This document shows positions 45,303-54,341 of a stretch of 64,000 nt of DNA, one piece after another. Each line of letters begins with the position of its first letter. Position 1 is the first letter of the stretch. The stretch is from Candidatus Protochlamydia phocaeensis. Its GTDB lineage: Bacteria > Chlamydiota > Chlamydiia > Chlamydiales > Parachlamydiaceae. The notes beneath the pieces are model-generated. The model saw nothing but the letters and a program-made list of their open reading frames with translations, made no database searches and had not been told where the DNA came from. Location: NCBI RefSeq assembly GCF_001545115.1, contig NZ_FCNU01000007.1:186001-250000 (forward strand), in the 5' to 3' direction. The translations under genes and the position numbers were made by a program.

Positions 45303-47700
45303 GGCTATTCTGCCTGTTGAGAAACTCTGTCAGGGGGTGTTGTTTATTCAACTTGGAAAAGATAATTTTTTCTAATAAAGCTAAAGGTGAGAGAGGCGGT
45401 TCTTCAGCTAGCCCCTGATGATAAATCACTGTTGAAGGGGTCAGACCGGGCAGGGTATTCGCCTCAATGAGAATGATTTTTTCAGTTAGGCGATTGAAGA
45501 AAATATCCAATCGAGCATAATTCTGGATGCCCAAAGCCTGGGCGGCCTTCTCAACCAGCCGTTTAATTTTATCTGTCGCTTCAAAAGAGATAAGCTCTTC
45601 GGGAGGCGGTGTCAAATTGACTCCGGTTCCCCCTTGGAATTTTTCTTCCAAGCTCAAAACAGCCCCTTCGGCAAGCGTAATGCTGGGATTGAGGGCATGG
45701 TAAAGTCCATTTTGTTCTAATACGCCAACCGTTAGTTCAATCCAGCCCTGTTTTGCCTTGTGTTGCAGGGAGTGTTGAGAAAGGTAAATAGCATCGGTTT
45801 CAATGTAGGGCTCTATGATGAAATCGCCATCTAAGGCTGATGGCATTTCAATGACTTCTTTTTGATTGGCAAATGAATGAGCCGGGATAAACGACAGGCC
45901 TTGCTGAATAACATGAATATAATAGGCCAAATCTTGGGCCGATTGAAGTAAAACAATGCCAGCCGAGCAGCCATCACAGCGAGGCTTGATAATCAAGGAA
46001 GAAGAGCCAAGTTCCTCAACTAATTGTTCCCATTGCCCATCAAGCGTTTCTTTCGAAAGGGAGGAAACAGACAGGCTTTTTTTGGGGATAGAGAGAATAT
46101 CCGGATCGGCCAGTTGCCTGATGGCTTCCCCTGTTAAATATTTATCCATGCAAAGGGCAGAAGCCTTCGCATCTGAGCCATTGTAGGGAAGATGGTAGCG
46201 ATCGAATTGGCGCTGCAACGTGCCGTTTTCTCCTTCTCCTCCATGCATAGCGATAAAGGCAAAGGCTTGATTCTCATTTGCGCGGCGCAAAAAAGCCTCC
46301 AAAGATAAACGCATGGGCAATGGCAAAGAAGAGGACTCTAGGCCAAGCCTTTGCTGGACCTCTCCTAAAAAGGACGGCATTTTTAAACTTCCCCTTTCGG
46401 CCGCCAAGCAATTCGCATAAATTTCTTCTACGGTATGATCCAAGGTATAGGCGTAAGGCAGTTCCCAAACGAACCCTTGTTTATCAAAGAGAAAGGGAGT
46501 GGGGGCATAAGCCGAAGAACGCAAAAGTTTAAGCCAAACATTTGTTCCGCTCATCAAGGAGACTTGCCTTTCTGCATTGCGGCTGCCAAATAAAACATAA
46601 ACAGGTGAAAGATCTGCTTTATTTTCTTCGCCAAGAGGCGGAAGAGGCAGTCCGAACCGCCGGGACGCACAATGGACAATATGATATAAAGCCTGGCGAT
46701 GCGTCATGCCAAGCATAGAAGCTTGGCGGAAAAAGAAGCTATTCTGTTCCAGCCCGCTGATAGGATTGATATCGGTAAAATAAAGAGAGCCATCAGGCAT
46801 CACCCACCCATCCAAGCGGGCAAAATCGCGCATTTGAAAAAGTCTGAACAGACTTTCGGCCCGCCGGCGAATTTTTTGGAGAACAGCCTCTTCGAAACGA
46901 GCCGGAGTGTGATAAGCCGCTTGGTTAGTGGGAAGATATTTTTTTCGATAATCGAAGATTTGATGGTTGTCATAGCTCACCTCAATTTCTGTGGGAACCA
47001 AGGCCACAGGCTGACCGGACAGATCCTCGAATAAGACGACCGTAAATTCCCTTCCTTCACAAAAAGGCTCTAATAACGCCCTTTGAGCCAGCCCTTGATC
47101 GAATAGATAGAGAGCTTTTTCTAGCGCTTGCTGGGGATCCGCAACAGAGCAAACGCCAATGGAAGAGCCTCCGATTGCAGGCTTGACAATTGCTCTCTTT
47201 AAATTGTGCGCTTGGAAGAACGCTTTAATCTCGCTTAAGCAGATATGATCAGGGGAAAGCAAAAGAGAAGGCAATGTGGCAAATCCTTCCTTCTTCAATC
47301 TATTCGCAGCTGAATATTTGCAAAACATTTCTTGGCAGCTTTTACTGTCCGGCCCTATAAATCGCGCGCCTAATCCTTCTAAAATAGCTTGCAGCTGGCC
47401 GTCCTCACCAAAAGAGCCATGGATAAGGGGAAAAACCAAGTCAATTTGCTCAAATAATTGTGCCATTTCCTCTTGCCCCAAAGCTTTTGCTGTCTGGGCA
47501 AGCTTGAAATCAAAATCGGCAGGCGTATTGGAATAAAGCTGCGCTTGAGAAATGACATAAAAACGCCGCTGGCAATCGACATAAATGGGAACAATTTCAA
47601 TTTCATCGCTGGATAAGTGATCTAAGACAGAACGGGCAGAATTTAAAGAGATTCCCCTTTCTCGCGAGGGTCCTCCACAGATGACAGCGATTTTAAACAT
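45289..47700 (-). CDS. Tandem D-alanine-D-alanine ligase fusion (two ligase domains in one chain)
   Basis: 803 residues from ATG 47700 (MFKIAVICGGPSRERGIS), where the first domain begins; the frame is open to a TTG at 47781. Domain 1 (about 1-355) and domain 2 (about 365-795) are each complete ATP-grasp ligases: HGSFGEDGQLQAILEGLGAR and IAMHGGEGENGTLQRQF; KPAIGGSSIGV and IKPRCDGCSAGIV; DINPISGLEQNS and IEANTLPGLTPSTV. Both keep the metal-binding acids and Asn. In Chlamydia Ddl is fused to MurC; here two Ddl-like units are fused to each other. At least one should make D-Ala-D-Ala for peptidoglycan; domain 1 diverges more (SGLEQNS instead of PGLTPS) and may have another acceptor or a regulatory role. 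Cytosolic. Confidence 0.85.
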   Translation of the reverse strand: MFKIAVICGGPSRERGISLNSARSVLDHLSSDEIEIVPIYVDCQRRFYVISQAQLYSNTPADFDFKLAQTAKALGQEEMAQLFEQIDLVFPLIHGSFGEDGQLQAILEGLGARFIGPDSKSCQEMFCKYSAANRLKKEGFATLPSLLLSPDHICLSEIKAFFQAHNLKRAIVKPAIGGSSIGVCSVADPQQALEKALYLFDQGLAQRALLEPFCEGREFTVVLFEDLSGQPVALVPTEIEVSYDNHQIFDYRKKYLPTNQAAYHTPARFEEAVLQKIRRRAESLFRLFQMRDFARLDGWVMPDGSLYFTDINPISGLEQNSFFFRQASMLGMTHRQALYHIVHCASRRFGLPLPPLGEENKADLSPVYVLFGSRNAERQVSLMSGTNVWLKLLRSSAYAPTPFLFDKQGFVWELPYAYTLDHTVEEIYANCLAAERGSLKMPSFLGEVQQRLGLESSSLPLPMRLSLEAFLRRANENQAFAFIAMHGGEGENGTLQRQFDRYHLPYNGSDAKASALCMDKYLTGEAIRQLADPDILSIPKKSLSVSSLSKETLDGQWEQLVEELGSSSLIIKPRCDGCSAGIVLLQSAQDLAYYIHVIQQGLSFIPAHSFANQKEVIEMPSALDGDFIIEPYIETDAIYLSQHSLQHKAKQGWIELTVGVLEQNGLYHALNPSITLAEGAVLSLEEKFQGGTGVNLTPPPEELISFEATDKIKRLVEKAAQALGIQNYARLDIFFNRLTEKIILIEANTLPGLTPSTVIYHQGLAEEPPLSPLALLEKIIFSKLNKQHPLTEFLNRQNSLNLR

Positions 47701-47846
47701 GGCAGATAATTTTAAAGAGGTTGAATTTATACACAGACATACCCAGCTCATAAGCTTATTTAAATGCCGTGTTTTCTTCAAACTCCATCTTCTCTTATCC
47801 CGCTGATCGTTTAGCCTGTTTGCTTTTAAAATCGCTTGTTGATAGC

Positions 47847-49427
47847 TTATCCTGACGTTTGCTGCTCCTTAGAATAGACAAAGGGAGTCACAGACGTGAC
47901 GCCATTTTCTGTCGTAAAAATGAGCTTGGATCCCTCTTCATGGTATTGTCCACCAACGAATTTCTTATAATCTTCGGGATTTCCTTGCCATCGGCTGACA
48001 TAATCGGTCCTTGCCAATACTTCAGCATGGATGCCCGCTTTAGCCAAAGCCTGGCTTAGGCGAAAGCCAAAGCTTTTTTGTTCGCCGTTATCTACACCGC
48101 CATAGCAAGCAACGATGCTAATTTTGACCTTATTTTGAGGCGTCCCCTTTCTTAATTCGGGTGAATGATCAATAAGCATCTTAACATATTCATCAACGGT
48201 GACCCGTTTGCCTTCATCCGATTCAATATAATCAAGACCTGGGCTGCAGTGCCCTATAATATATAGCCTAGAAGAAGGCGTTAATTTAGAAAGTGTCGAT
48301 AAATCTTCATTGCTTCTCAGATCAATCATCTGAGAGGGAATATGTTGTTTATTTGCCTTCGCATTCAATCCAGCTCCCGAACGACCGCTTCCCAAGTTAA
48401 GAATTAATTGTTGATCATATTTGCCCATAGGCGCTTTGAGCTCTTCCAATTCAATTAGCCTTTGTTCTTTAAGCACTGTACTCATCAATTCTTTCTTCAC
48501 CGTCTCTTCTGTCTTAGGCGATGCAAATTGTTTAATATAAATTCCCTTTTTCTGAAGATCATTAAGTGCCTGGTCTAGCGTTCGCCCTTCTAACAGAACA
48601 TGCAGGACTTGATTTTGATGCACATAGGAAAGCACAAAATCATTCTGCGTATTGCTTTCCCTTAGCATTCCCGTGCCCGCAGGTTGATGCAGCAATTTTT
48701 CTTCCGCAGCCTGCCGGTTGATTTTGCCATGATTATAAGGCGAAGTTTTAAGATCCGGCTGAAGCAACCCCTTTACCTTGTACTCCTTCACAACCTCTTC
48801 TAGCGATCTTCCTTCCAGCCGAACATTCAGTATTTCTCCGCTTTCTTTTACAAAAGACAGCGTCATATCAGTACGTGTATTACTGATGCGCAATAGCCCC
48901 GTTCCCGGCGGTTGGCCTGCCAATCTCCGATCGCGTTCCTCAAAAGATATTTTCCCATGGTTGAAGGGCGAATGATGAGCAAGCCTGGGAGAAAAAGAAA
49001 CCGCAGGGTCTGCACTAAAAGCAGGGACAAAAGGAGATCGCAGAAAACCGGGACTGTGAGCTTGAATCGGAGATTGCGCAGGAAAAGGAGAATCAAAGCG
49101 ATTAGAAGATTGAACGGAAGGCTGAGTCAGATGTCTGCCTATAGGGCCTGAAATAGGAGAAGGAGGATGCTCTCTTGAAGCAGAAATTTTTTTCGAAGAT
49201 TCAGAGTTAAATAAAGTAGAAAATATAGTGGAAGCAATCGAGCAAATTTTAGCAATACTTGACTTAAAAGCCTGAGAAATGGCTGTGACAACATTCGATA
49301 ACCAAGATACTTTTTTTCCAGACATGTCTCCTTCCTTCACCTCATCCCCTTTTTTCAAATAAGAATCGGATAAAGGAACTTGAGAATAAACTTGACGGGA
49401 ATGATCAAAACCTTGAGGAAAAGTCAT
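47847..49427 (-). CDS. Two SH2-like modules followed by a caspase-fold (C80/CPD-like) cysteine protease domain
   Basis: 526 residues. 1-150 are disordered, Ser/Pro-rich with an amphipathic helix near 42-72. Residues 155-215 and 231-290 are repeats with the order of an SH2 domain: FNHGKISFEE...PPGTGLLRISNT...MTLSFV and YNHGKINRQAAEEKLLHQPA then GTGMLRESNTQNDFVLSYV and VLHVLLEG. Both keep the arginine of the phosphotyrosine pocket (R180, R256). From 335 on comes a clan-CD-like domain: QQLILNLGSGR, then LYIIGHCSPG with H393 and ISIVACYGGV with C441, the His/Cys dyad spacing of MARTX/toxin self-processing domains (peptidase C80). No signal peptide. It suggests a phosphotyrosine-guided protease acting in host cells. 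Function inferred. Confidence 0.78.
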   Translation of the reverse strand: MTFPQGFDHSRQVYSQVPLSDSYLKKGDEVKEGDMSGKKVSWLSNVVTAISQAFKSSIAKICSIASTIFSTLFNSESSKKISASREHPPSPISGPIGRHLTQPSVQSSNRFDSPFPAQSPIQAHSPGFLRSPFVPAFSADPAVSFSPRLAHHSPFNHGKISFEERDRRLAGQPPGTGLLRISNTRTDMTLSFVKESGEILNVRLEGRSLEEVVKEYKVKGLLQPDLKTSPYNHGKINRQAAEEKLLHQPAGTGMLRESNTQNDFVLSYVHQNQVLHVLLEGRTLDQALNDLQKKGIYIKQFASPKTEETVKKELMSTVLKEQRLIELEELKAPMGKYDQQLILNLGSGRSGAGLNAKANKQHIPSQMIDLRSNEDLSTLSKLTPSSRLYIIGHCSPGLDYIESDEGKRVTVDEYVKMLIDHSPELRKGTPQNKVKISIVACYGGVDNGEQKSFGFRLSQALAKAGIHAEVLARTDYVSRWQGNPEDYKKFVGGQYHEEGSKLIFTTENGVTSVTPFVYSKEQQTSG

Positions 49428-49610
49428 ACAATCCTCTGATTGTTAATAATAATTATTAAATTATAATTATTTATTATAAACCAATTTAAATAATGATTAA
49501 AATCAAAACAAATAAAACACTAAATTAATCCAATAATCAAATTTTATTAATAAATTTTGATAAGTTAAAAAAAGTGAAGATAGTGATTTTCTTCAAGTCG
49601 CCAATCTTGT

Positions 49611-50756
49611 ATGCTTTTTCGCATGAACAACATTCCTTTTCGTCCTTACCATCTATTTGCTCTTTTAAATGCTTATAATCAGCAAACGCTTCCGCTTGAT
49701 TTGTTTATTAGCCATTATTTTCGCGCCCATCCGGCACTCGGGTCTAAGGATCGTGCTTTTATAGCCGAAACGATCTATGCCCTCATTCGCTGGCAAGCCT
49801 TATTGGATTATTTGTCTCCTGAGGATCATTCATGGGAAAGCCGCTACAGGGTTTATGAACATTTGGATTTAGAACAAATTTTGCAAAGAGAAGACATTCC
49901 CCTGCACATTCGGGTTAGCTTTCCCTTGCCTTTATTTCAGTTAATGGAAAATAGCTATGGATCGCAGCGAACAATCGACTTATGCTTGACCAGTAATAAG
50001 CCTGCTCCGACGACAGTCCGTGTCAATACGTTAAAGACGACGCGCGAGGAACTTTTAAAGCTTTGGGAAGGACTCTATGAAGTCTCTCCTACCTCTTTGT
50101 CTCCTTACGGAATTCAATTTCACAAGAAAATCAACTTTTTCAGTTTACCTGAGTTTAAAGCCGGTTTTTTTGAGGTTCAAGATGAAGGGAGCCAATTGCT
50201 GGCCCAACTGGTCAAAGTTCAGCCAGGAGACCAGGTTTTAGACTACTGCGCCGGATCGGGCGGGAAGACGTTAGCCTTTGCTCCTGCTATGCAGCATACA
50301 GGCCAGATTTATGTGCATGACATTCGTCCTTATGCTTTGCAAGAAGCGCGTAAACGACTCAAACGCGCCGGTATCCAAAATAGTCAGATTTTGCTGCCCG
50401 ATAGTCCGCATTTAGCTAAATTAAAGAAGAAAATGAATTGGGTGCTGGTCGATGCTCCTTGTACAGGAACGGGCACTTTGCGGCGCAATCCCGATATGAA
50501 ATGGAAATTTGACGAGCATACGCTTGCCCGTCTGATTGGTCAGCAACGCATGATTTTTGAGAGGGCCCTAAGTTTTCTTCGCCCTGATGGCCGCATTGTT
50601 TACGGGACGTGCAGCATTTTAAAAGAAGAGAACCAACAACAGTTAGAGCATTTTTTGAAAACGTATCAACTGCGTATAGAAGGGGATGTTTTTCAATCGT
50701 TTCCTGCTCCTGGTGGAATGGATGGCTTTTTTGGAGTTGTTCTTAAAAGAATATAA
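49611..50756 (+). CDS. RsmB/NOL1/NOP2/Sun-family rRNA cytosine-C5 methyltransferase
   Basis: 381 residues; start ATG 49611 or 49623. NusB-like N-terminal helices (DLFISHYFRAHPALGSKDRA FI...), then the Rossmann SAM site VLDYCAGSGGKTLAFAPAM, VHDIRPYALQEARKRLKRAG, and the two family cysteines in VDAPCTGTGTLRRNPDMKW and VYGTCSILKEEN. Methylates a C in 16S rRNA (C967-type) is the likely reaction; the N-terminal domain is shorter than in E. coli RsmB, so the exact target base is uncertain. Monocistronic, followed by a perfect hairpin. Confidence 0.88.
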   Translation: MLFRMNNIPFRPYHLFALLNAYNQQTLPLDLFISHYFRAHPALGSKDRAFIAETIYALIRWQALLDYLSPEDHSWESRYRVYEHLDLEQILQREDIPLHIRVSFPLPLFQLMENSYGSQRTIDLCLTSNKPAPTTVRVNTLKTTREELLKLWEGLYEVSPTSLSPYGIQFHKKINFFSLPEFKAGFFEVQDEGSQLLAQLVKVQPGDQVLDYCAGSGGKTLAFAPAMQHTGQIYVHDIRPYALQEARKRLKRAGIQNSQILLPDSPHLAKLKKKMNWVLVDAPCTGTGTLRRNPDMKWKFDEHTLARLIGQQRMIFERALSFLRPDGRIVYGTCSILKEENQQQLEHFLKTYQLRIEGDVFQSFPAPGGMDGFFGVVLKRI

Positions 50757-50767
50757 CTCTATCATAT

Positions 50768-50800
50768 ATACCGAAGAGAATTTCGAATTCTCTTCGGTAT
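50768..50800. terminator. Perfect hairpin between the methyltransferase and SurA-like genes
   Basis: ATACCGAAGAGAATT (50768-50782) and AATTCTCTTCGGTAT (50786-50800) form a perfect 15-bp stem around TCG. It lies 12 bases beyond the stop codon. Only AGCTTGTAAT follows, so there is no U-run; termination without one or mRNA end protection is possible. Confidence 0.6.
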
Positions 50801-50843
50801 AGCTTGTAATCAGATCTTAATGTCCCTAATCCCGAATCCACTT

Positions 50844-51917
50844 ATGAAAAATAAACTTTTTACTGCCTGTCTATCTTTTCTTATTGGCTGTTCTTCTCTT
50901 TATGCGATTAAAAGCGATCCTTTGCTCTCCGGTACCCAGCGCGAGGAACCCAAAATTTTTGTGAACAACCGCATTCTGGCAAAGATCAATGGCAAACCCA
51001 TCTCGACATATGATGTCATGAAGAAAATGGACATCACCTTCTATAAGCAATATCCTGAATACATGTCTTCCCCTGTGGCACGCTATCAATATTATCAATA
51101 CCAGTGGAAGATGGTTTTGGAAGATTTGATCTACAAGGAACTCATTTTGGCCGATGCCAAGGAAAGCAAAGTTGAAGTCAGCAGTGGAGATGTCCGGCAA
51201 GAGATGGAAGAGGTTTTCGGGCCTAATATTATCGCTAATCTTGACAAAGTCGGCATGAGCTTTGATGAGGCCGCTAAAATTGTCCAAGGCGACATTTTGA
51301 TCCGCCGCATGCTCGGCGCCCGTGTCAATGGCAAAGCCTTGCGTCTCGTGACCCCTTCCAAAGTCCGTAAAACTTATGAAGAATTTATCCAAGATCCGCA
51401 AAATTCCCGCTCAACTGTTTGGAGCTATCGCGTCGTGACCATTAAGGACCGCAATTTACAAAAGACGGAAGAGACAGCTAAAGCGACTTACCAGCTATTA
51501 ATGGAAGGTGCCCCCCTAGATGAGTTGATTGCCCGGTTAAAGGAACACAAACTCTTGGGACGCAAGGGAAAGGTCACCGTATCGGACGTCATTACCAATA
51601 ATGAGAAAGAATTATCTGCCTCTTATAAAGAGGTATTGGAAGGCATGGATACCGGCATGTACAGCCAGCCGTTTGCCCATAAGAGCCGCAAAGAAAATGC
51701 AACGGTTTACCGCATTTTTTATGTAAAAGAAAAAGTTCCCGGAGGATTCCCTTCTTTTAAAGAAATGGAAAGCACGCTTAAAGAACGCTTGCTCAACGAA
51801 ATAGCCGATCAGGAAACAGAAGTGTATTTGCAAAAGCTGCGTCAACACTTCCATGTGCGCGAAAGCGACATCGACGCGCTTCTGCCTGCGGATTATCAAC
51901 CTTTCATTTTAAAATAG
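50844..51917 (+). CDS. SurA-like periplasmic chaperone (CT355-like by position)
   Basis: 357 residues from ATG 50844, where a signal peptide begins (MKNKLFTACLSFLIGCSSLYA, cut after A21); the frame is open to ATG 50820. The N-terminal region RILAKINGKPISTYDVMKKM, then LEDLIYKELILADAKESKVE and VSSGDVRQEMEEVFG is the SurA N-domain pattern. The middle (YRVVTIKDRN ... LIARLKEHKLLG ... VLEGMDTGMYSQPF) resembles a parvulin fold, but its active-site residues are not clear, so isomerase activity is doubtful. A chaperone for outer-membrane proteins. Eight bases before ksgA, so co-transcribed, as in Chlamydia (CT355-CT354) and as surA-ksgA in many bacteria. Confidence 0.8.
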   Translation: MKNKLFTACLSFLIGCSSLYAIKSDPLLSGTQREEPKIFVNNRILAKINGKPISTYDVMKKMDITFYKQYPEYMSSPVARYQYYQYQWKMVLEDLIYKELILADAKESKVEVSSGDVRQEMEEVFGPNIIANLDKVGMSFDEAAKIVQGDILIRRMLGARVNGKALRLVTPSKVRKTYEEFIQDPQNSRSTVWSYRVVTIKDRNLQKTEETAKATYQLLMEGAPLDELIARLKEHKLLGRKGKVTVSDVITNNEKELSASYKEVLEGMDTGMYSQPFAHKSRKENATVYRIFYVKEKVPGGFPSFKEMESTLKERLLNEIADQETEVYLQKLRQHFHVRESDIDALLPADYQPFILK

Positions 51918-51924
51918 GGCTGCG

Positions 51925-52791
51925 ATGTCGCCAATCTATAAGCCTAGCGAGCTGCGCCTTTTTTTAAACCAGTTAGGCATTTTTCCCAAAAAAGGGCTTT
52001 CGCAAAATTTTTTGATTGATGGCAATATTATTCGAAAAATCGTTTCAGCTTCAGGGGTTCAGCCTAATGAGACCGTCTTGGAAATTGGGCCGGGTCCCGG
52101 GTCTTTAACCCAAGCCCTTTTAGAAGCCGGCGCTCAAGTCGTAGCTGTCGAAAAAGATGAAGTGCTTGCCCAGGCATTGGAAAGATTGAATACGCCCGCT
52201 GAGCAGCTAAGCATTTTTTGCCAAGATATCATGACTTTTCCCTTTAAGGATATCCTGCCTCCTCGATTAAAGGAAGGGCAGCGGGCAAAAGTCATTGCCA
52301 ATCTTCCCTATCACTTGACTACCCCTATCTTGTCAACGCTTGTTCCGCATACAGCCCTTTTCTCTTCTTTAACCGTGATGGTCCAAGAAGAAGTCGCCAG
52401 GCGCATGACCGCTTCACCGGGCTCTTCGGATTATAGCTCGCTGACGGTCTTTTTGCATTTTTACTCGAATCCCCGCTACGCCTTTACCGTCAGCCGCAAT
52501 TGCTTTTATCCTGCCCCTAAAGTCGATTCAGCCATTGTCGTCTTGGAATTAAAAGAGCCGCCCTTGGCGATTCAAGAGCAAGATTCATTTTTTAAAATGA
52601 CGCGAACAGCCTTTGAGCACCGCCGCAAAATGCTACGGGCCTCGCTTAAACCTTTATTCGATTCCCAAGCTGTTTCGAAAGCTTTAGAAGCAATTGGGCA
52701 AGATCCCTTAGCCCGTCCGGAAATGCTTTCCTTAGAAGATTTTGTCCAGCTTTATCATCAATTGAAAGCGTCTTCATCTAATGCTTTATAA
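51925..52791 (+). CDS. ksgA: 16S rRNA A1518/A1519 dimethyltransferase
   Basis: 288 residues. KKGLSQNFLIDGNIIRKIV, the SAM motif VLEIGPGPGSLTQALLEAG, VVAVEKDEVL, and the catalytic NLPYHLTTPIL are complete, as is the C-terminal helical domain (FEHRRKMLRASL). Dimethylates the two adenines in the 16S 3' loop late in 30S assembly. Confidence 0.97.
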   Translation: MSPIYKPSELRLFLNQLGIFPKKGLSQNFLIDGNIIRKIVSASGVQPNETVLEIGPGPGSLTQALLEAGAQVVAVEKDEVLAQALERLNTPAEQLSIFCQDIMTFPFKDILPPRLKEGQRAKVIANLPYHLTTPILSTLVPHTALFSSLTVMVQEEVARRMTASPGSSDYSSLTVFLHFYSNPRYAFTVSRNCFYPAPKVDSAIVVLELKEPPLAIQEQDSFFKMTRTAFEHRRKMLRASLKPLFDSQAVSKALEAIGQDPLARPEMLSLEDFVQLYHQLKASSSNAL

Positions 52792-53036
52792 CCTGAGTTC
52801 ATAGTCTCTTGATGTGGCAGTTTGCCGTTGAAATCTCCTGCTTTCCTGATGCAAGCAGGGACGAGTAAATGGCAATTCTCATTGAGGGATGACTTCTCGC
52901 TGCATGTTCTTTGAATTTGCTCTGCTTTCTCAGGCTTGCCCCATGCTAACTCATTGTGAGCAACTCCCTGTTGAGAAAGGCTTTTGAGAGAAGTAGGCAC
53001 CATTCTGTAGAGAAATTTCTTACAACCGCTAATGCC

Positions 53037-54341
53037 CTATTTCTGCTTGATAATCCAAAGAGAAAAGAAACTAACAATGAGTAATCCCAAGCCCAGAACC
53101 GCCAGAATAGGAAAGGTATTAAAAACGTATTCAATTTTGGCCAGCCAGCTGTATGGCCATTTCAGGTGGACGTCTTCTACAGCCAATAAAGGCACTTTGC
53201 GCAGCAGCTTTCCTTGCGCATCAACGAGATGCAGTTCTGCAACTTGCTGGTCTTTATGAATCGGTAATTCCACGGGCTGCCAGTATAAAAAGCATTTGGC
53301 TTGCGGATTTTCAGCTGGATAGTAGTCCAGACTCAAATTTTCGCTTAGATAGGTCTGAAGCGGGCGATCGGCCCGTGCGATATCTTGTTTAAAAGATTGC
53401 TGCCCGGCGCGTAAAAAAATGCGCTGAACCTTGGGTTGATTAAAGGCAGCGTCAAAAAGCTTGATGGCTTCTTGGAAAATCGTGTTGCGGTCTTCATACC
53501 CCATTAAAACGGCAATAAGCGTTCTATCGTCCGAGCGGGCCGCAACGACAAAATTTTTCTTCGCCTTCGAGTGATAACCTGTTTTGCCGCCTATTGCCTT
53601 GGAATAGTAAAATTTACCAGGCCTGATCAACCGGTTTGTTTGCAATAGCGTTGTGGCAGCCTGTTTATTTGTTTTAGGTCGAACAAACCGCTGTTGGGCA
53701 ATAAGCTGGCAGAAAAGAGGCTCTTTAAGGGCTTCCCTCATCATGATCGCTAAGTCGTACGCCGTTGTCTGGTGTTGAGGATGATGCAATCCATGCGGAT
53801 TATAAAATGTTGTCTGCCGGCATCCAATTTCCTTCAAATAGGCATTTAACTGGTCCATGAAACGGGGAATCGATCCCCCAACGGCCTGAGCGACGACATT
53901 GGACGCATCATTTCCGGATGAAATGAGTATACCTGCTAATAAATCGCGCATGGTCATTTGCTCCCCTTTTTTCAAACCAATATGGCTGCCATCGGGCTCT
54001 AGCCAATAAGCCGGGAGCTGATAATTCGCTTTGCGCTTGGCCTCCTGAGTGATCGTTGCGACTGCGTCTTGCTCAGCGGTAAGGACCTTATCTAAGTCTT
54101 CTTTTTTGAATTTAAGGACATAAAGAGCTGTGGCAATTTTCGTCGTACTAGCAGGATAGCGCGGTATATACGCCTCTTTTTCAAATAAAATCACTCCGGA
54201 GTCGGCATTCATTAAAATCGCTGCTTCACCTGCAATGTCTAATTGCAAGGGTTCAGCAAAGACAGCAGAGGAAAGCGCTAAAAAAGCGATCATCCAAGAT
54301 AAAATAGACATGGAAAAGGAAATCTTATTCACCTGACTCAT
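53037..54341 (-). CDS. dacF: D-alanyl-D-alanine carboxypeptidase (penicillin-binding protein)
   Basis: 434 residues. Signal peptide 1-29 (cut after VFA), class A low-molecular-weight PBP motifs S65-T-T-K68, S142-G-N144 and K253-T-G255, then a beta-rich C-terminal domain and a membrane anchor (PILAVLGLGLLIVSFFSLWI) ending in KQK. It trims pentapeptide stems in the periplasm. Corresponds to the chlamydial dacF/dacC gene CT551, upstream of the CT550-rsbW pair. Fits the double Ddl protein of this window: both act on the D-Ala-D-Ala terminus. Confidence 0.95.
   Translation of the reverse strand: MSQVNKISFSMSILSWMIAFLALSSAVFAEPLQLDIAGEAAILMNADSGVILFEKEAYIPRYPASTTKIATALYVLKFKKEDLDKVLTAEQDAVATITQEAKRKANYQLPAYWLEPDGSHIGLKKGEQMTMRDLLAGILISSGNDASNVVAQAVGGSIPRFMDQLNAYLKEIGCRQTTFYNPHGLHHPQHQTTAYDLAIMMREALKEPLFCQLIAQQRFVRPKTNKQAATTLLQTNRLIRPGKFYYSKAIGGKTGYHSKAKKNFVVAARSDDRTLIAVLMGYEDRNTIFQEAIKLFDAAFNQPKVQRIFLRAGQQSFKQDIARADRPLQTYLSENLSLDYYPAENPQAKCFLYWQPVELPIHKDQQVAELHLVDAQGKLLRKVPLLAVEDVHLKWPYSWLAKIEYVFNTFPILAVLGLGLLIVSFFSLWIIKQK

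Noticed and set aside
50844..51917. Active parvulin isomerase
   Set aside because: The central region is parvulin-like in length but the usual active-site residues are not evident, so only a SurA-like chaperone is claimed.
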